Shown: positions 11,773-24,416 of the stretch, piece after piece
Numbering within the stretch: the stretch's first letter is position 1
Layout: each line of letters opens with the position of its first letter
NCBI GenBank assembly: GCA_014898415.1
Contig: RCTD01000019.1
Location: 1,178,001 to 1,242,000, forward strand
From: Stromatinia cepivora
Taxonomy: Eukaryota; Ascomycota; Leotiomycetes; Helotiales; Sclerotiniaceae
Length of the DNA: 64,000 bases
Direction: 5' to 3'
Notes under the pieces: generated by a model
Told to the model about the DNA's origin: nothing
Seen by the model: only the letters and a program-made list of their open reading frames with translations
The model's database searches: none
Position numbers and translations under genes: made by a program

Positions 11773-14139
11773 TTATCTTTTTCTTTAGAAAAGCTTATTC
11801 TTGAGTGTTTTACTCCTTTGTTTTATTATTATTTTATTAGAAATCAGATTTTGTAAAGGTTTATAAACTTTAAATTAATTAGATTGATCATTTTGATTGA
11901 TTTGATCAATTTATTGAAAATTGATCAAATTGACCAAAATAATTAACCAAATTGATCAAAATGATTAACCAAATTAACCAAAATGATAAATGAATTAATC
12001 AAATCGATTAAATCATTCATCAATTAATTAAATTAATATTGATTCATATTCTCCTTGATTTAGGGAACCTCTAAAAGGAAAAAGTTTTAATAGAAAAGAG
12101 AAGGAGGTTGAATTATGGTATAGTGATGATGAATGATTAATATGGTCAATTCCGAAATCGATCAAGTTAATCGATCAAATTGATCAAATCAATCAAATTG
12201 AATGAAATCAATAGGGGTAATGTTATATTTTGTTTTTATTATATTCAAGTTTTCTTTTTGTATGATTTTTGAAATAATTATAGGTATAAGTTTTTGAAAT
12301 ATATTGTCTTCGTATTGTCTTAATGGTGGTAGTTTGTTTATTGTATGAAGTTTGGATTATATATATATATGATCAAATTCTTTCGAATTTGTATAGATTT
12401 TCGATCTTTTTGTGATTGTATATATATATATTATTATAAAATCATAATATCTAGTTTACTAAATTGAAGAATACTTTTCTTTTTTTTGGTTTTATAGATG
12501 AATTATTATTTATATAATTATAATTATCCTTTTTGTTTTTATAAAGCTTTATTCAATCAATTAATTGATTGGGAGGATCAGATAATATTGGATTGGTTAA
12601 ATGAAAATCGTATAGAAAGTATAATGATATTTTAAGGTTGGAAATAGGATATTAGATAAGATCAGTATTGTTATTAAACTATAAGATTTTGTATAATAAG
12701 GTTTTTTGTATTTTCTTTATTATTAGAATCTTTTCTATTTCTTATTCCGAATCATCAATTATATTAATAAATAAAGGTGATTCGAGTATTTGATTAAGAA
12801 AAGAATCGTTATATGCTTTGTGTAATCGATCTGAAAAGAAAACAGGATGAATTTTTATTATAATTGAAAATTCGAATTTGAAAGAGTTTCTAAATCGATT
12901 AATGATCTTGAATCTTTTTTAAATTGGGAAGTTTAGTTTTTTGGATGATTTTTGGATAGAGTAACTTTTTATATTAAGTTATATATAATCTTCAATATCG
13001 AAATCGATTTTATATCAATAAGTATTTATAAATTTCGATATCTTGGCTTAAATATGTAATAAACCTTTTTTCATTTGTACAAAAACCAATCTATTATATT
13101 TTGTATATATATAGGTATTATATATATTTATATCGTTTATTAACTTATTAGTATTTTTCTTTCATTCTTATATATGTTTTGATGTATACCTATATAAAAT
13201 TTCGTAGGGTGTAAATCCTTTTAAAGAGTTATATAGAAGAGTAAGTTATATGTAATCTATTATAAATAGGAATTCTGATTAATCATTTTGATAATAATTA
13301 ATAAATAATCTTAATCGCTATTGAAAATATTGATTATAGATTTCAATTTGATTATCGGTTTGAGGATAATAAGTAATGGATAATTTGAAATCGGTTCCTA
13401 GGATTTGGTTGAATTCCTTTCAGAATTATAATATAAATTGGGGGCCGTAATCCAATATTATAATATCAAGAAGATTATAATATTGATATATATAATAAAA
13501 ATATAATTATACTTGAATTCGAGTATCAATTGATTTGTGATAAAATATAGAGATAGTTTGTTTCATCAATCGATCAATAATAATTAAAATATTATCATAT
13601 CCGTATTTATTCTTATTAAAATTGTAATAATTTATAATAATATATTATCATACTCGATTAGGAATCGGAAATAGATGCAATAAACCAAGGGTACAATTAT
13701 ATAAAACAGAATTATATTTATAAACATAACAATTATATATATATCTGATTATAATATTATACATTCTGAATCAATAGTATTGTTGAAATAATAAAAGATA
13801 GATTTTGCTTATACCAAAATAAACAATGAAAACGGAATTATAGATTTCATAAATTAAATAAATTCGAAGATTATCGATATCAGGTATTACCAAACGATTA
13901 TTATAAAGCAAAAGGTTATTTTGAAGTAATATATACTTATAATCTTGGGTAGCTTATATTTTAAATGCTAGCAAGCTATCTATAGTTTTATTTGCTTCAA
14001 TAATACAATTAATTAAATCGAATCAAGAAGCGATTTCACTCAAATCGATATTAATAATCATTGTTTCATCTGAATGATACTTTTGTAAAGCTTCTTTTAT
14101 GATTTCAGTATCAACTTGATTATCTTTAATAAACTATTG

Positions 14140-15420
14140 AAGGCGATTCTTTTTCTTGATATAATTCTGAAGGTTTAATTTGTTGATTTGATAAATTAAA
14201 ACATCGGCAAAAGGGTTATCTTTTCCAGAGCGATATATAATAATAAAGTTATAATCAACTAGAACTTCTGTTCAGCGAGTTTATCGGGCATTGAAAATCT
14301 TAATAATCATAAAATATTCGAAAGCTTTATAATCAATATAAACCTTGATTTTATATAATAAACCAACAAATTCTGCTCTCCAATAATTAAGAAATCAAAT
14401 AATTAACAGTATTTCTTTATTATAAACTTTGTAATTCAATTTAACAATAACCATAATCTTGAAGAAATAAGCTACAGGAAACCAATCTTTGCTATATTAT
14501 TATAATAATATACTAGCAATTACCCCATCGAATATATTTGTTTCGAACATACAAGGGAATTAATGATTATAGTATTACAGAAGTAAAACAGAGATGAACT
14601 TTTTCTTCAAAATATTGAATACGTTTTGGCATACTTCATCGAATACAAATTTAACATTTACTTTAATAAATTCGTTGAAAAATTTCGCTATTATACTATA
14701 ATCCTTAATAAACCATCGATAAAAGTTACAAAAACCAAAGAATAATTGAATCCCTTTTATTATTATCAAAAAGATCTAATTCTTAATTATTTCAATCTTT
14801 TTAAAATCTATCTCTACTTCTTTAATAAAAATAATAAAGCTTAAATACTTGATATATAAAACATTGAATTCATATTTCTTAAGATCCACTTATAGATTAA
14901 CGACTTTTAATCATTCGAAAATTAGTTTAATATAAATTTAATATTCTTCTTTGTTTTCAAAATAGATTAGAATATCGTTGAGGTATATTGTACAAAAGAT
15001 ATCTAAATAATCGAATAAAATATTATTCATATAACACTAATAAATTACAGAATCATTCGTTAATCCGAATAATATAATCTTACATTTGTATAATCTATAT
15101 TAAATTCGAAAAATAATATACTCTTCCAAAACAAGATCTATTTTTATACAATAGAAAACTTAACGAATATCGAATTTAATAAAGACCTTAATACCGAAAA
15201 GCCAAAAAAGCATTTCGTCGATTAAAGAAAAGGGATACCGATCTTTACATATCAAGGAATTCAATAATCTGAAATCTATATAGAACTTCAAATTACCATT
15301 AAGTTTCTTAATAAATAAAACAGGTACAGTATAAAAGACTTGACTGAATTTAATAAAACCTTTGCTGAAATTATCCATAATATATTCTTTAATAACTTCC
15401 AATTGTTTTAAGAACATTTT
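14140..15420 (-). pseudogene. Gypsy reverse transcriptase / RNase H remnant
   Basis: At 15160-15417 the frame reads as the N-terminal RT region (LEVIKEYIMDNFSKGFI, PVLFIKKLNGNL, YIDFRLLN, RYPFSLIDEML). Near 14950-15005 the catalytic box survives as YLNDILIY, where an active enzyme has two Asp; the first is now Asn through a G-to-A change. At 14575-14769 the RT/RNase H connection is seen (LFFGFCNFYRWFIKDYS). At about 14150-14370 the RNase H region reads KVYIDYKAFEYFM and DYNFIIIYRSGKDN. Stops and frame losses separate these blocks. The match to Ty3/gypsy (RVT_1, RNase H) is from recognised motifs. The catalytic change alone would make the enzyme inactive. Confidence 0.9.
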
Positions 15421-18273
15421 GTAAAACGGATTATAACGTAAGATTTATTCTCCTTTATTTTCTAATATGATTTTATAATTATAAGATTAATTAAAAGGCA
15501 AAATATTTGATTTATACTTAGAAAAAATTCAATAATACTATTGATATTCAAATAATATTTCAAATTCTGAATCGATTTCGGTTAGTATTTAATCGAATCT
15601 TTTTCGAACTTTTATATTCTTGAATTTGGTCAAAATAACCAATACTCTTTCTTCTATATATCATTTGTTTCATCAAAAGTTTATTATATCATCAAATTTT
15701 TTTAAAATAATAATAAAGAATTCAGTTTATTTGTTTCTTTTATATTCTAATTGGAATTTATCGGATTTGAATATATATAGATTAAGGATTTCGGGCGATA
15801 TATAAAAGAAGCATTTGTAAATCTATAATAATAATATAATTGATTAAAAAGAAGATGAATTAAATTTGAAGGGAATTAGGGCTTTTTTCTTTTCAATAAG
15901 AATCTATATTGCATTCATATTTGAAGGTTTTTGTTATATATCATCAATTATAATTGATCTATTCAATTATGAATTTCTTCGATTCCAATATTCTTCGAAT
16001 TGATTATTTCGTCGATCAGTATTTTATTAAATTAATCAATCGATTTTCCATTTGTAAAAGGATAATTGAATAATAAGGAAATTATTCGAATAGGAAATAA
16101 TATAGAGTCTCTTTTTAAATTATTCGAAATATCGATTAAAGTAATCGAACTTCGCTCGGATCTTTGATAATTAAAGTCTATTTAAAATAATATTATAACT
16201 CTTTAATTCAATAATAAAAAAAAGGACAAAAGATTGTTTATGATCATCGATCATTAAATTAAAGAATATGAAATAGATAATAGTATAGTCTTACACATCA
16301 TTATATCCTTTAACTTCAATTAAAGCTTCAAACAATATAATTCTTGATTTAAACATAGAAAATAAACAAATAAAGAATATGATATTAATAAAAGCAAATC
16401 TATTTATTCCAAAGTTAATGAATATTCTTAATCGATAAATATAATCATTTTTCAAAAGGTTATAGAGAAAGATGAATACTTTTCTTTCTATAAACTTTGT
16501 TAGATCAAGAAATCTTATATTCTATATAACATTTAAAATAAAGACGAAATCTAAATGTTTGGTTTTAAATACTTTTTTTCTTCTAAATAGGCATTTTATA
16601 TAACTTCAATTATAGCTTTTAGGCTGAAGTCTTCTTCAGTATCCCGATATTCTTCGAATTCTTTTGTTTTTTCTTATACTATCTTGATTTCATTGAGATT
16701 ATCAATACAAAGTGTTAATATATATACTATTTTAGGAAAAGGAAAGGGTAACAAATATTTGAAATTCGAATAATTATTGGGTATAGTGGAGCCGGTATAT
16801 TCGAAAAGGGTATTCCAGAATGGAAACGATTTCAAAAACATAAAGATTTCAAAATTAGAATTGTTAGAGCTTTGAAAGGGTTATAAAGGATTTATAGTAA
16901 CTATTGATTTGCGAATAATTATAAGGGTATTTTGTTCAATACAATATCGGTTTCGTTCTTATAATGAAACTTTATTTTAATCTACTCTAATAAATATATT
17001 CACAAATTCTTTTATAATCTTACAATCCTTGATAAATATTATTATCATTCGTAAAAGAAAATCGGAAATCTTTCATTCGAAATCCCTAAATAGGATTTTA
17101 TTATCAATAATCTCTATTTAAATAATAAATAATCTGAATTTTTTATATTATTCTAGGAAATTATTATATCGAATCATATTAAATATAATCCATATCTTAT
17201 ATTGAAAACGAATATCATCGACTTCAACTAGGTTTTGATAAATCACTACAAACTATTCGATTAATTCGAATATTGTAAATCAGAGCATTCGTATATAAAA
17301 AGTATAACAATGCATTTGTACTTTTGATTCGATTTGATCGATTATATATATACAATATTACATTTCACTTTTAAATAATGTAATATATAGCTCGAATCGT
17401 TTTATAACTAATAATTGCTATAAACTAATTTTAGATTTAATACTATTATTAAATTTAATAATAAAATTTGTGGATTTTGATGTATATATATCTTACTGCA
17501 AATTATAATTAATATAGGAATATAATCTTAATCGATTAGATCGGTTTTTTGAGTAAAAGAACCCTTGATTATTATATAAATTATTACTTCTTGAAGAAAA
17601 AGAAAAATTATCGGAGGACCCCGGATGATCAGATCGTTTGATCAAAGTTTTCTTCTTTTGATTTCGGGATCTTCGAATTTGTTTGAATAAAGGTCCTTAG
17701 ATTTCGATTAAAGGAATAAAGGGAGTCTCAAATACTACTATTGATCTGAATACCTATATAAGCATCATTTAAGACTCAAAAGGAGGTTGCACTATTGCAG
17801 AGCTTGTTATTATTATAATTTTCAATTATCGATTCTTCTCTTTCAAATTTATAATTATTGTATAAAGATCTTATAATTATAATGATGATTCAGAAAGAGT
17901 AATTGAACCATTGAAAGCATCAGCTTCATATACTGGAATCTTCTCTTTACCAATCTTCTTTTTTCCAATAATAACATTATCCAATCCTGTATTCATATTT
18001 TCCCCGAAGGATTATTGAAATAATTAAAAAAAAGGAAAAGGTTCTTTAGAATATATTTTCGAAGATTCGGAATATATAGGAGAAGGAATTCGTTGTATTA
18101 TAAAAATGATGGTATACTTTTAAAAAAATTTATCTTCGTCGATTAGATCGGAATAGATCTTCTTTCTTTGAATATAACATTCATAAAAATTTACCTAAAA
18201 AAGTATTATTAAAATGAAATATTATTTGAAAAACTACCAGATGACCGGATATTTGTAAATGAATTATAGATAA

Positions 18274-18555
18274 TATAACATATAAAAGCCATAATAGAAC
18301 TGAATAAATAGAATCAATTATATTCCTTAGAATCTACAATTGAAGAATTATGGTTCATAAAAAACGACTAAATATATATATACAAATACTTATTTGTGGG
18401 TTACGAGACTATACACATACATTATTAGGATCACCATTTTACCATATTAAATCATATAATTCATAACGCATACACACAGATAATCAACTCATAAATTGAC
18501 ATGAAAGATAAGGGGTATCATATGATTAGCCTCCTGTGGTTCACGATTCGTGACA
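18274..18555 (-). repeat. Gypsy element 5' LTR
   Basis: 282 bp, same length as its partner. It starts tataacatataaaagcc (partner tgtaacgcacaagagcc) and ends cacgattcgtgaca. On the minus strand it begins TGTCACG, the terminus shared with other LTRs in this window. Confidence 0.93.
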
Positions 18556-19149
18556 GTTTTAAAATCTATAATATATTCTTTTATTTATATAAATTATATT
18601 TTCTTTTATTTTATCGATTGTTTTAATATTATAAATATAATAATTAATATTGATAATAATAATACTATATTTAGATAATTTAAAATCTATAATAATAATC
18701 CTGATTTTTTAAAATGTAATTAATAATATTCAATTAATATCTTTTCGTTTTGTTAGATCAATTGTTGATTATTAAATAAAAATATAATATTTTTATTTGA
18801 TTTAATAATAATAATCGTTTTCATTATAGTTATCGAATATATCTTCGAAGATTTACTTTTGAATTAATTTCTTTTTTTTATTTTCTGTCACGGAAAGCCC
18901 TGCATTCCCCTATATCCTACGAAGGATCAAGAGTATACTTTCCAATCGGAATGAAGGATCTTCTAACCCTTATTAATCTTTCCGATTAATAAAATGATTT
19001 TGATATACTAATAAACAAAGATCTAATTTAATTAAAGTATATATTGGTTAAATAATCATTTATTTGTTTTATATATATAGCTTTTGATTCATATAATTAA
19101 AAATAAGTTATTCAATTCTTTTATTTTATTAATCATATGTATCATTTAT
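18556..19149. other. AT-rich spacer with one less-eroded patch
   Basis: Between two LTR elements. A patch at 18886-18975 begins TGTCACGGAAAGCCC and keeps more G and C than its surroundings. It resembles the TGTCACG start of the LTRs here, but I found no matching end or target duplication. It may be a truncated solo LTR. Nothing else is seen. Confidence 0.4.
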
Positions 19150-19341
19150 TGTTACGAACCTCAACTACGAAACTAGGGTTAGCCGAAAGCGGGCCGAATT
19201 ATACGCTAGTTTGAAGAGTTTTCATTTATATAGAGGGGAATTCTTCAATACTATTAGAAAGAAAGTAATGAAAAGTTTTGATTCTAAACCCGAATCTATT
19301 GTTATTTGAATATTAATCGATTCTTTGCTGTAATTCTTACA
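19150..19341 (+). repeat. Left LTR of non-autonomous element
   Basis: 192 bp, TGTTACGAAC ... TTCTTACA. Same length as the right LTR, with mostly C/T and G/A differences. A related solo copy lies inverted at 53876-54065. Confidence 0.92.
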
Positions 19342-19420
19342 ATTCTTTTCATTCACCCTTGAAAGCAACTCGTCGGTTAATTTTGGGAATAACCTCATTT
19401 TTTTCGATTCATAAAAGCCT

Positions 19421-19660
19421 TCGAACCTTATCGAAAACCCTTCAAAATATTATCGAAAAACCTTCGAAATTTACTTTCAAAACATATACGAATTTGGCTT
19501 CGAAACGAGCCTTCGAAAACCCTTCGGAATATTATCGAAAACCTTCGAAAACCCTTCGAAATTTACCTTCAAAACATATACGAATTTGACCTTAAAACGA
19601 ATCTTCGAAAACCCTTCGGAATATTGTCGAAAACCTACAAAAATACTACGAAAAACCTTC
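19421..19660 (+). repeat. Minisatellite 1 (cgaaaacccttcg family)
   Basis: Repeats of cgaaaacccttcgaaatatt-like words combined in a higher-order unit of roughly 100 bp that also contains aaacatatacgaattt. About two full higher-order units plus partial ones. Confidence 0.8.
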
Positions 19661-19887
19661 GAATCAAGAAAATCAAGAAAAACAAGAAGAAGGAATTGAA
19701 AAGATTTATTCGAAAGATATGAATATGATATACAAACTGAATTCTACCCTATTTTACGAAATTCGAAAGCGAATCCTTAAATCATACAAATCATTCAAAC
19801 AAAAGAACGAAAAAACGAAAGTATATAAAAAACCTTCGGGACTCCATCGGAAAACTGAAGAATTTGAATATAAAAGTTGTTGGAAAA

Positions 19888-19962
19888 GTTGAAGATATTG
19901 AAGTTGAAGATATTGAAGTTGAAGATATTGAAGTTGAAGATATTGAAGTTGAAGATATTGAA
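19888..19962 (+). repeat. Minisatellite 2, five perfect 15-bp units
   Basis: Five identical tandem copies of gttgaagatattgaa. In frame they would encode VEDIE repeats inside a short open frame (19864-20085). That is a consequence of the repeat length being a multiple of three rather than evidence of a gene. Confidence 0.95.
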
Positions 19963-19974
19963 GTTGAGATTATA

Positions 19975-20147
19975 ATGAAGCCTTTGGTATTATCTTTGAG
20001 GAGTACAATAAGCGGATTTATATATGATGATGATGAAGCCTTTGATACTATTCTTGAAGAGTACAATGAACAGATTTATATATAATAATGATGAAACCTT
20101 TGATATTATTTTTGAGGAATATAATAAGCGAATTTATATATAATATT
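19975..20147 (+). repeat. Minisatellite 3, three 58-bp units
   Basis: Three tandem units beginning atgaagcctttg / atgaagcctttg / atgaaaccttt at 19975, 20033 and 20091, each ending in a variant of gatttatatat. Differences are mostly transitions. Confidence 0.85.
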
Positions 20148-20579
20148 AATTGCATTTCTGTTTCAAACAAAATCCTAGCAAAATACTTGAAATCTCTTTC
20201 CTTTAACAGAATATTAGGCTTTTTCCAAAAGGAGGGGTGAAATTAGCTTTTATATGATTTTAAAAAATCATTAATGAAAATTGATTACAAATAATCGGAT
20301 CCATATCGGAAAGCTAGTATATTAGTTGAAAACGAAACAGTATTTATACTAAAATCATTATTTTTTTTGATACAAATTTAATGGTATTGATGGATATAAT
20401 ATATTTATATTTCAAGTTTCAAAAGAAAAAGCAAGTTGAAAACCCCCCCTCTTTTATTATTTACTGAATCTATAGGATCATTGAAATCGATGAGGATATC
20501 GATCCAAAAAGGGAGGCATTAATATCCCCTACTTATTGTATCGAAAGCATATCGAATTCGAAATCAATACCTCCTACCC

Positions 20580-20790
20580 ATTGCATCGAAAGTATACCGA
20601 ATCCGAATCGAAAGTATACCGAATCCAAATCGAAAGTATACCAAATCGAAAGTATACCGAATCGAAAGTATACTGAATCGAAAGCATACCGAATCCAAAT
20701 CGAAAATATACTGAATCCAAATCGAAAGTATACTAAATCGAAAGCATACCGAATCGAAAGTATGCTTATCGAAATCGTATCGAAATCGAA
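20580..20790 (+). repeat. Minisatellite 4 (aatcgaaagtatacc family)
   Basis: Irregular array of a short unit, aatcgaaagtataccg with optional aatccaa spacer, repeated about ten times. Confidence 0.85.
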
Positions 20791-21026
20791 TTGAAAGTGG
20801 ATCGAAAATGAATATATATACAGGGGTTTTTAAATGATATTGAAGAGTTTTCAAAGAAGTGAGAATGCTGAACTTCATAAAATGAAGATATAGGCATTAT
20901 AATTTCATTATTGGAGGAATTATTATGGATTTAATCATTGTATAGAGTTCTCCATTGGAGTTTCAGTTCGGCCGACTATTATAGAGTTAGGAATAAAGGA
21001 ATTAGAAGAATTGAAAGGATTTCGAT

Positions 21027-21265
21027 GGATCTACAATGGTTTCACGAAAAGACATACAATATAATACAATAATTTTACGAAAAAGTATACAACACAATAT
21101 CGATGGTTCTACGAAAAGGCATACCACACAATATCGATGGATCTACGATAGTTCTACGAAAGGGCATACAACACAATATCGATGGTTCTACGAAAAGGCA
21201 TACAACACAATATCGATGGATCTACGATGGTTTCACGAAAAGGTATATAATACAATATCGAATGA
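21027..21265 (+). repeat. Minisatellite 5 (about 36-bp units)
   Basis: Array of units built from ggttctacgaaaaggcat followed by acaacacaatatcgat, with some longer variants that add ggatctacgat. About six units. Confidence 0.85.
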
Positions 21266-21347
21266 TATTGGTTTTGATTGAATATTTCAACTTAAATGGT
21301 TTCACTTCAAAAGCTTTCGAAGACGAAAGCTTCGGAAGGGAAGGCTT

Positions 21348-21539
21348 TGTTACGAACCTCAACTATGAAACTAGGGTTAACCGAAAGCGGGCCGAATTGT
21401 ATGCTAGTTTGAAGAGTTTTTATCTATATAAAGGGGAATTCTTTAATACCATTAAAAAGAAAGTAATGAAAAGTTTTGATTTTAAATCCGAATTTATTGT
21501 TATTCGAATATTAACCGATTCTTTGCTGTGATTCTCACA
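21348..21539 (+). repeat. Right LTR of non-autonomous element
   Basis: 192 bp, TGTTACGAACCTCAACTATG ... ATTCTCACA. It follows a polypurine-like run and is followed by the second copy of the tttat target duplication. Confidence 0.92.
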
Positions 21540-21544
21540 TTTAT

Positions 21545-22734
21545 TCTCTAATCCCTGAAAATGTTTTGTAATTATATTATCCTATAATAATTATAAGTCC
21601 AGTAATCTTTAATCTATATAATCTTTTATTTAATGATTATTGAGTATTTAAGGAATCATTTTTAAAATATTATTTCTATTTTATTTATAATTCAATATTT
21701 ATATTAATTTAATTATCTTTATTTAATATAACAAAAAATTAAAACGATCTTTTTTTTATAATCTATATTCAATAATCGAAGTGGTATTTATATTTGAAAA
21801 ATAAGTATCAAATTTAAGGGATCTGGGATTTAATCAATCTAGAAAACAATCTGTTTGTTTTTATATCAATTATATTTATTCCAAATTTCGATCTGATAAA
21901 TGAGCTTATTCGTGTTTAGATCAATTGATTCTCAATCAAATCATCTATTTTATCTTTTGTTATCGATTTTCAAGTCAAATATAATCAAAAAAAACAAATT
22001 CAATATCAAAAGGAATTCTCGAAATATTTTGTAATGATTTAATCCAAAAAAGATATAAATAAAGATATGAAGATAAAAGATTCTGATAGTAATATATCGA
22101 GATTTATTTTTAATAAATTCATTATTTTATTTCCAATTATTTTCCAAAAAATCTCCTTCGAACTTGTCTTTTTCTAATTAGAATATCAATATTAATAATA
22201 AGAATATATATAGAATCACAAAGTTTTCTATAATGTTTATAAATAAATCAAATTATTAATTGATTAATGTCGGGACAACTGTATATGGGGAAGTGAAGCT
22301 TATCAATGAACATATAGAACTCTTTGTTAATACGTTTTGATTTGCCTAAAAAGCTAAAATCTATGGAGGGTGAAGATCTATATAATAGTGTATGCCGAAG
22401 CATTAATACGAATATTAATATGTATATGATCCTTATCATCTTTATTATCCTTATCATCCTTATCATCTTTACCATATATATAATTCATATTCCGATATTA
22501 ACAACTTCTTTTAAAATCGAAGTATTGTATACTTTAGGAATATATATATCTGATAAATGAATACTTTTTCCAATTCTAACTCTTATTTTATTCCTTTATT
22601 CGAATCAATCCATATATGAAATAATTATATATCTGATGATTGAATATATGCTTATAATGGTTTTTGTTTTATATTCGTTCTTCGGTTTCTATATTTATAT
22701 TATTTTCTCTTTATTATACTTTAATTTCTTTATT
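21545..22734. other. AT-rich DNA downstream of copia pol
   Basis: No gene seen. It should contain the 3' untranslated part and 3' LTR of the minus-strand copia element, but I could not match an LTR to the sequence right of 29 kb. A small open frame at 22248-22475 is an Ile-rich artefact of gat/cat-type repeats. Confidence 0.4.
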
Positions 22735-23953
22735 TATTTTGTAACCTTAACCTTAATTATATTACTTTCTACAAAATCTCTGAAAGTTTAATATAGTTTT
22801 GCCTTTGTCATTGTATTAATAAGATTAGATTCTTCATCAATTCATTTGATTTTTATTATTTCCCTTTGTTTATACAATTATTATAAAGCTATTAAATCAA
22901 TCATTAATCTTTTCTTTTGTATTGAACTTAATTTTGTAAGATAATTGTAAAGCGATTTCGAATTTATACATATAACTAATAATACTTTCTACTTTGATAA
23001 TATATCTTCGATAATATTCTTAAATATTGTGCTAATATCGAATCCTAAAATTATACTATAAAGTTCTGATACTAATACATTTTTAGTGATTCTTTTGTAT
23101 TTAACGGATAATTAATAAATTAGATTCGCTTTGTTATTCTTGTCCATTAATATGATGATATATCCGATTTACGAGGATAGATCTTGATTGTTAGTGAATA
23201 ATGCATTTGTGAATATTATTAGTTTCAGTGAATCGAGATTGAATGGTATGAATTTCAGTTCTTTAATTGAATTATCTATTTACCATTAGATTGTTTTATT
23301 TATTAGTTTTGCATTTTCCTTTTTAGGGTTGATAATCTAAACAGCAAAAGAAAAAGCGAATAATGTTTTTGATTGATATATTATCGAAATATAAACTCCT
23401 CTTGTATATTGAGTAATATATTGATCCTTTAAGATTATACTTTTTCGAATTTTGCCCTTTATATTATGAATATCGATTAATTATATTTTAACAAATTATA
23501 AATTTGTATATTGTTTTTTTTAATTGATATAAATAGAATTATCGTTTGTTTAGATAATAATAGTTCTATTGAATTTGAAGGAGTTTTCAGATGATAAGAT
23601 TTCTTGATTCTTTATAAGAAACTTTATATTTTCGAATTCTTTTTGTTCTTTGTCTATGAATGCTTTATTGATTATAATAATTATATTATCTATTTAAAAT
23701 CCTATTAATCTGAATGCTTTGTTTTTTTGTTTGGTGTATATTAGACAGGGGTTGTAGGTTGATTAGATTATTTAAAGTATAATGAGATGATGATTATAAT
23801 AAATGCCGAATTAATGATTTCCAGTCTTTAATATATTATATAATGATTTGATTATTCGTAATAGTGTTCCCTTTATAAATTCCATTTCTTTGGATAATAG
23901 AATATAAAATAATCATATCAGATTAAATACTGTTTGTATGTAAGCTTAAATAA
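22735..23953 (-). pseudogene. Copia RT/RNase H remnant, 3' part
   Basis: Continues the polyprotein on the far side of the nested element. RT pieces read GTLLRIIKSLYNILKTGNH and STYNPCLIYTKQ. RNase H reads QYTRGVYISIIYQSKTLFAF, KLIIFTNALFTNN, YTNSKSLYNYLTKL and EESNLINTMTKAKLY. In active copies one expects Asp in TDA and TDS; here both are Asn, again by G-to-A change. The last recognisable residues are at about 22,735. Confidence 0.85.
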
Positions 23954-24103
23954 TGTCACGAGATACACGTGATCGCGTACGATCGGGCTAGTACGGTACT
24001 AAGCTCCGAGCTGATCATATATATAGCTTCGTAGCACATTCTCTTTAATTTTGTAGCTTTTAATTCTAAGGTTGATTTTTAAATGTTCATTGGGTTTGTT
24101 ATA
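23954..24103 (+). repeat. Left LTR of nested element
   Basis: 150 bp; starts TGTCACGAGATAC, ends gggtttgttata (a RIP-altered cgtcaca). It carries several G/C-containing words (gatcgcgtacgatcggg) conserved in the right LTR as gattgcgtatgatcggg. Confidence 0.93.
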
Positions 24104-24416
24104 TTATTAAAAGTTTTTTCAGATAAGAAATGGAATAACATTTGTATATATTTATGTATACTTTGTTTGCTTTTATTTAAGTATATGTTTATATTTATTC
24201 ATTTGTATATAGATCTTCTTGATATTATTCGAAGATGTTATCTTTTTTCTTACCCTTAATTTCTAAGTTATGGATTATGATTCGATAAATCTTGCGATTG
24301 CAGAACTTCATGGCGAAATGATTCATTAGCGGGATGAAATCTCGTTTCTATGCTTTTTGATTCTCAAATGTACTCTTATTGTTTATACTCTTTTTCGTTC
24401 GAAACCCTCTCTCTCT

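Larger units (their letters stand above)
11491..18555 (-). mobile_element. Complete Ty3/gypsy LTR retrotransposon, RIP-inactivated
   Basis: A 7,065-bp element bounded by two 282-bp LTRs and a perfect 5-bp target duplication gtttt (11486-11490, 18556-18560). The minus strand encodes remnants of a gypsy-type polyprotein in order: reverse transcriptase, connection region and RNase H. The rightmost LTR is therefore the 5' LTR. A purine run, read on the minus strand as AAAGAAAAAGA, lies next to the 3' LTR at about 11775-11787, as expected for the polypurine tract. The part near 17-18 kb should hold gag but is too eroded to read. At about 11,880-12,200, between 3' LTR and pol, a short degenerate repeat based on gatcaaatt and ccaaat occurs many times. 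Every domain carries stops, so it cannot move by itself. Confidence 0.93.
19150..21539 (+). mobile_element. Non-autonomous LTR element with internal tandem repeats
   Basis: A 2,390-bp unit with two 192-bp direct LTRs (TGTTACGAACCTCAAC ... CTCACA) and a perfect target duplication tttat (19145-19149, 21540-21544). A purine run at 21334-21344 (ggaagggaagg) just before the right LTR fits a polypurine tract and suggests plus orientation. The internal 2 kb has no gag or pol similarity. It holds five separate tandem arrays and only short frames. This is the structure of a LARD/TRIM-like passenger element mobilised by another element's enzymes (inference). It is less RIP-eroded than its neighbours. 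Confidence 0.92.

Noticed and set aside
19864..20085. A protein with VEDIE repeats
   Set aside because: The frame is a by-product of a 15-bp minisatellite inside a non-autonomous LTR element; the opposite strand is open too.
19421..21265. CRISPR-like arrays
   Set aside because: The tandem units are contiguous without unique spacers and the genome is eukaryotic.
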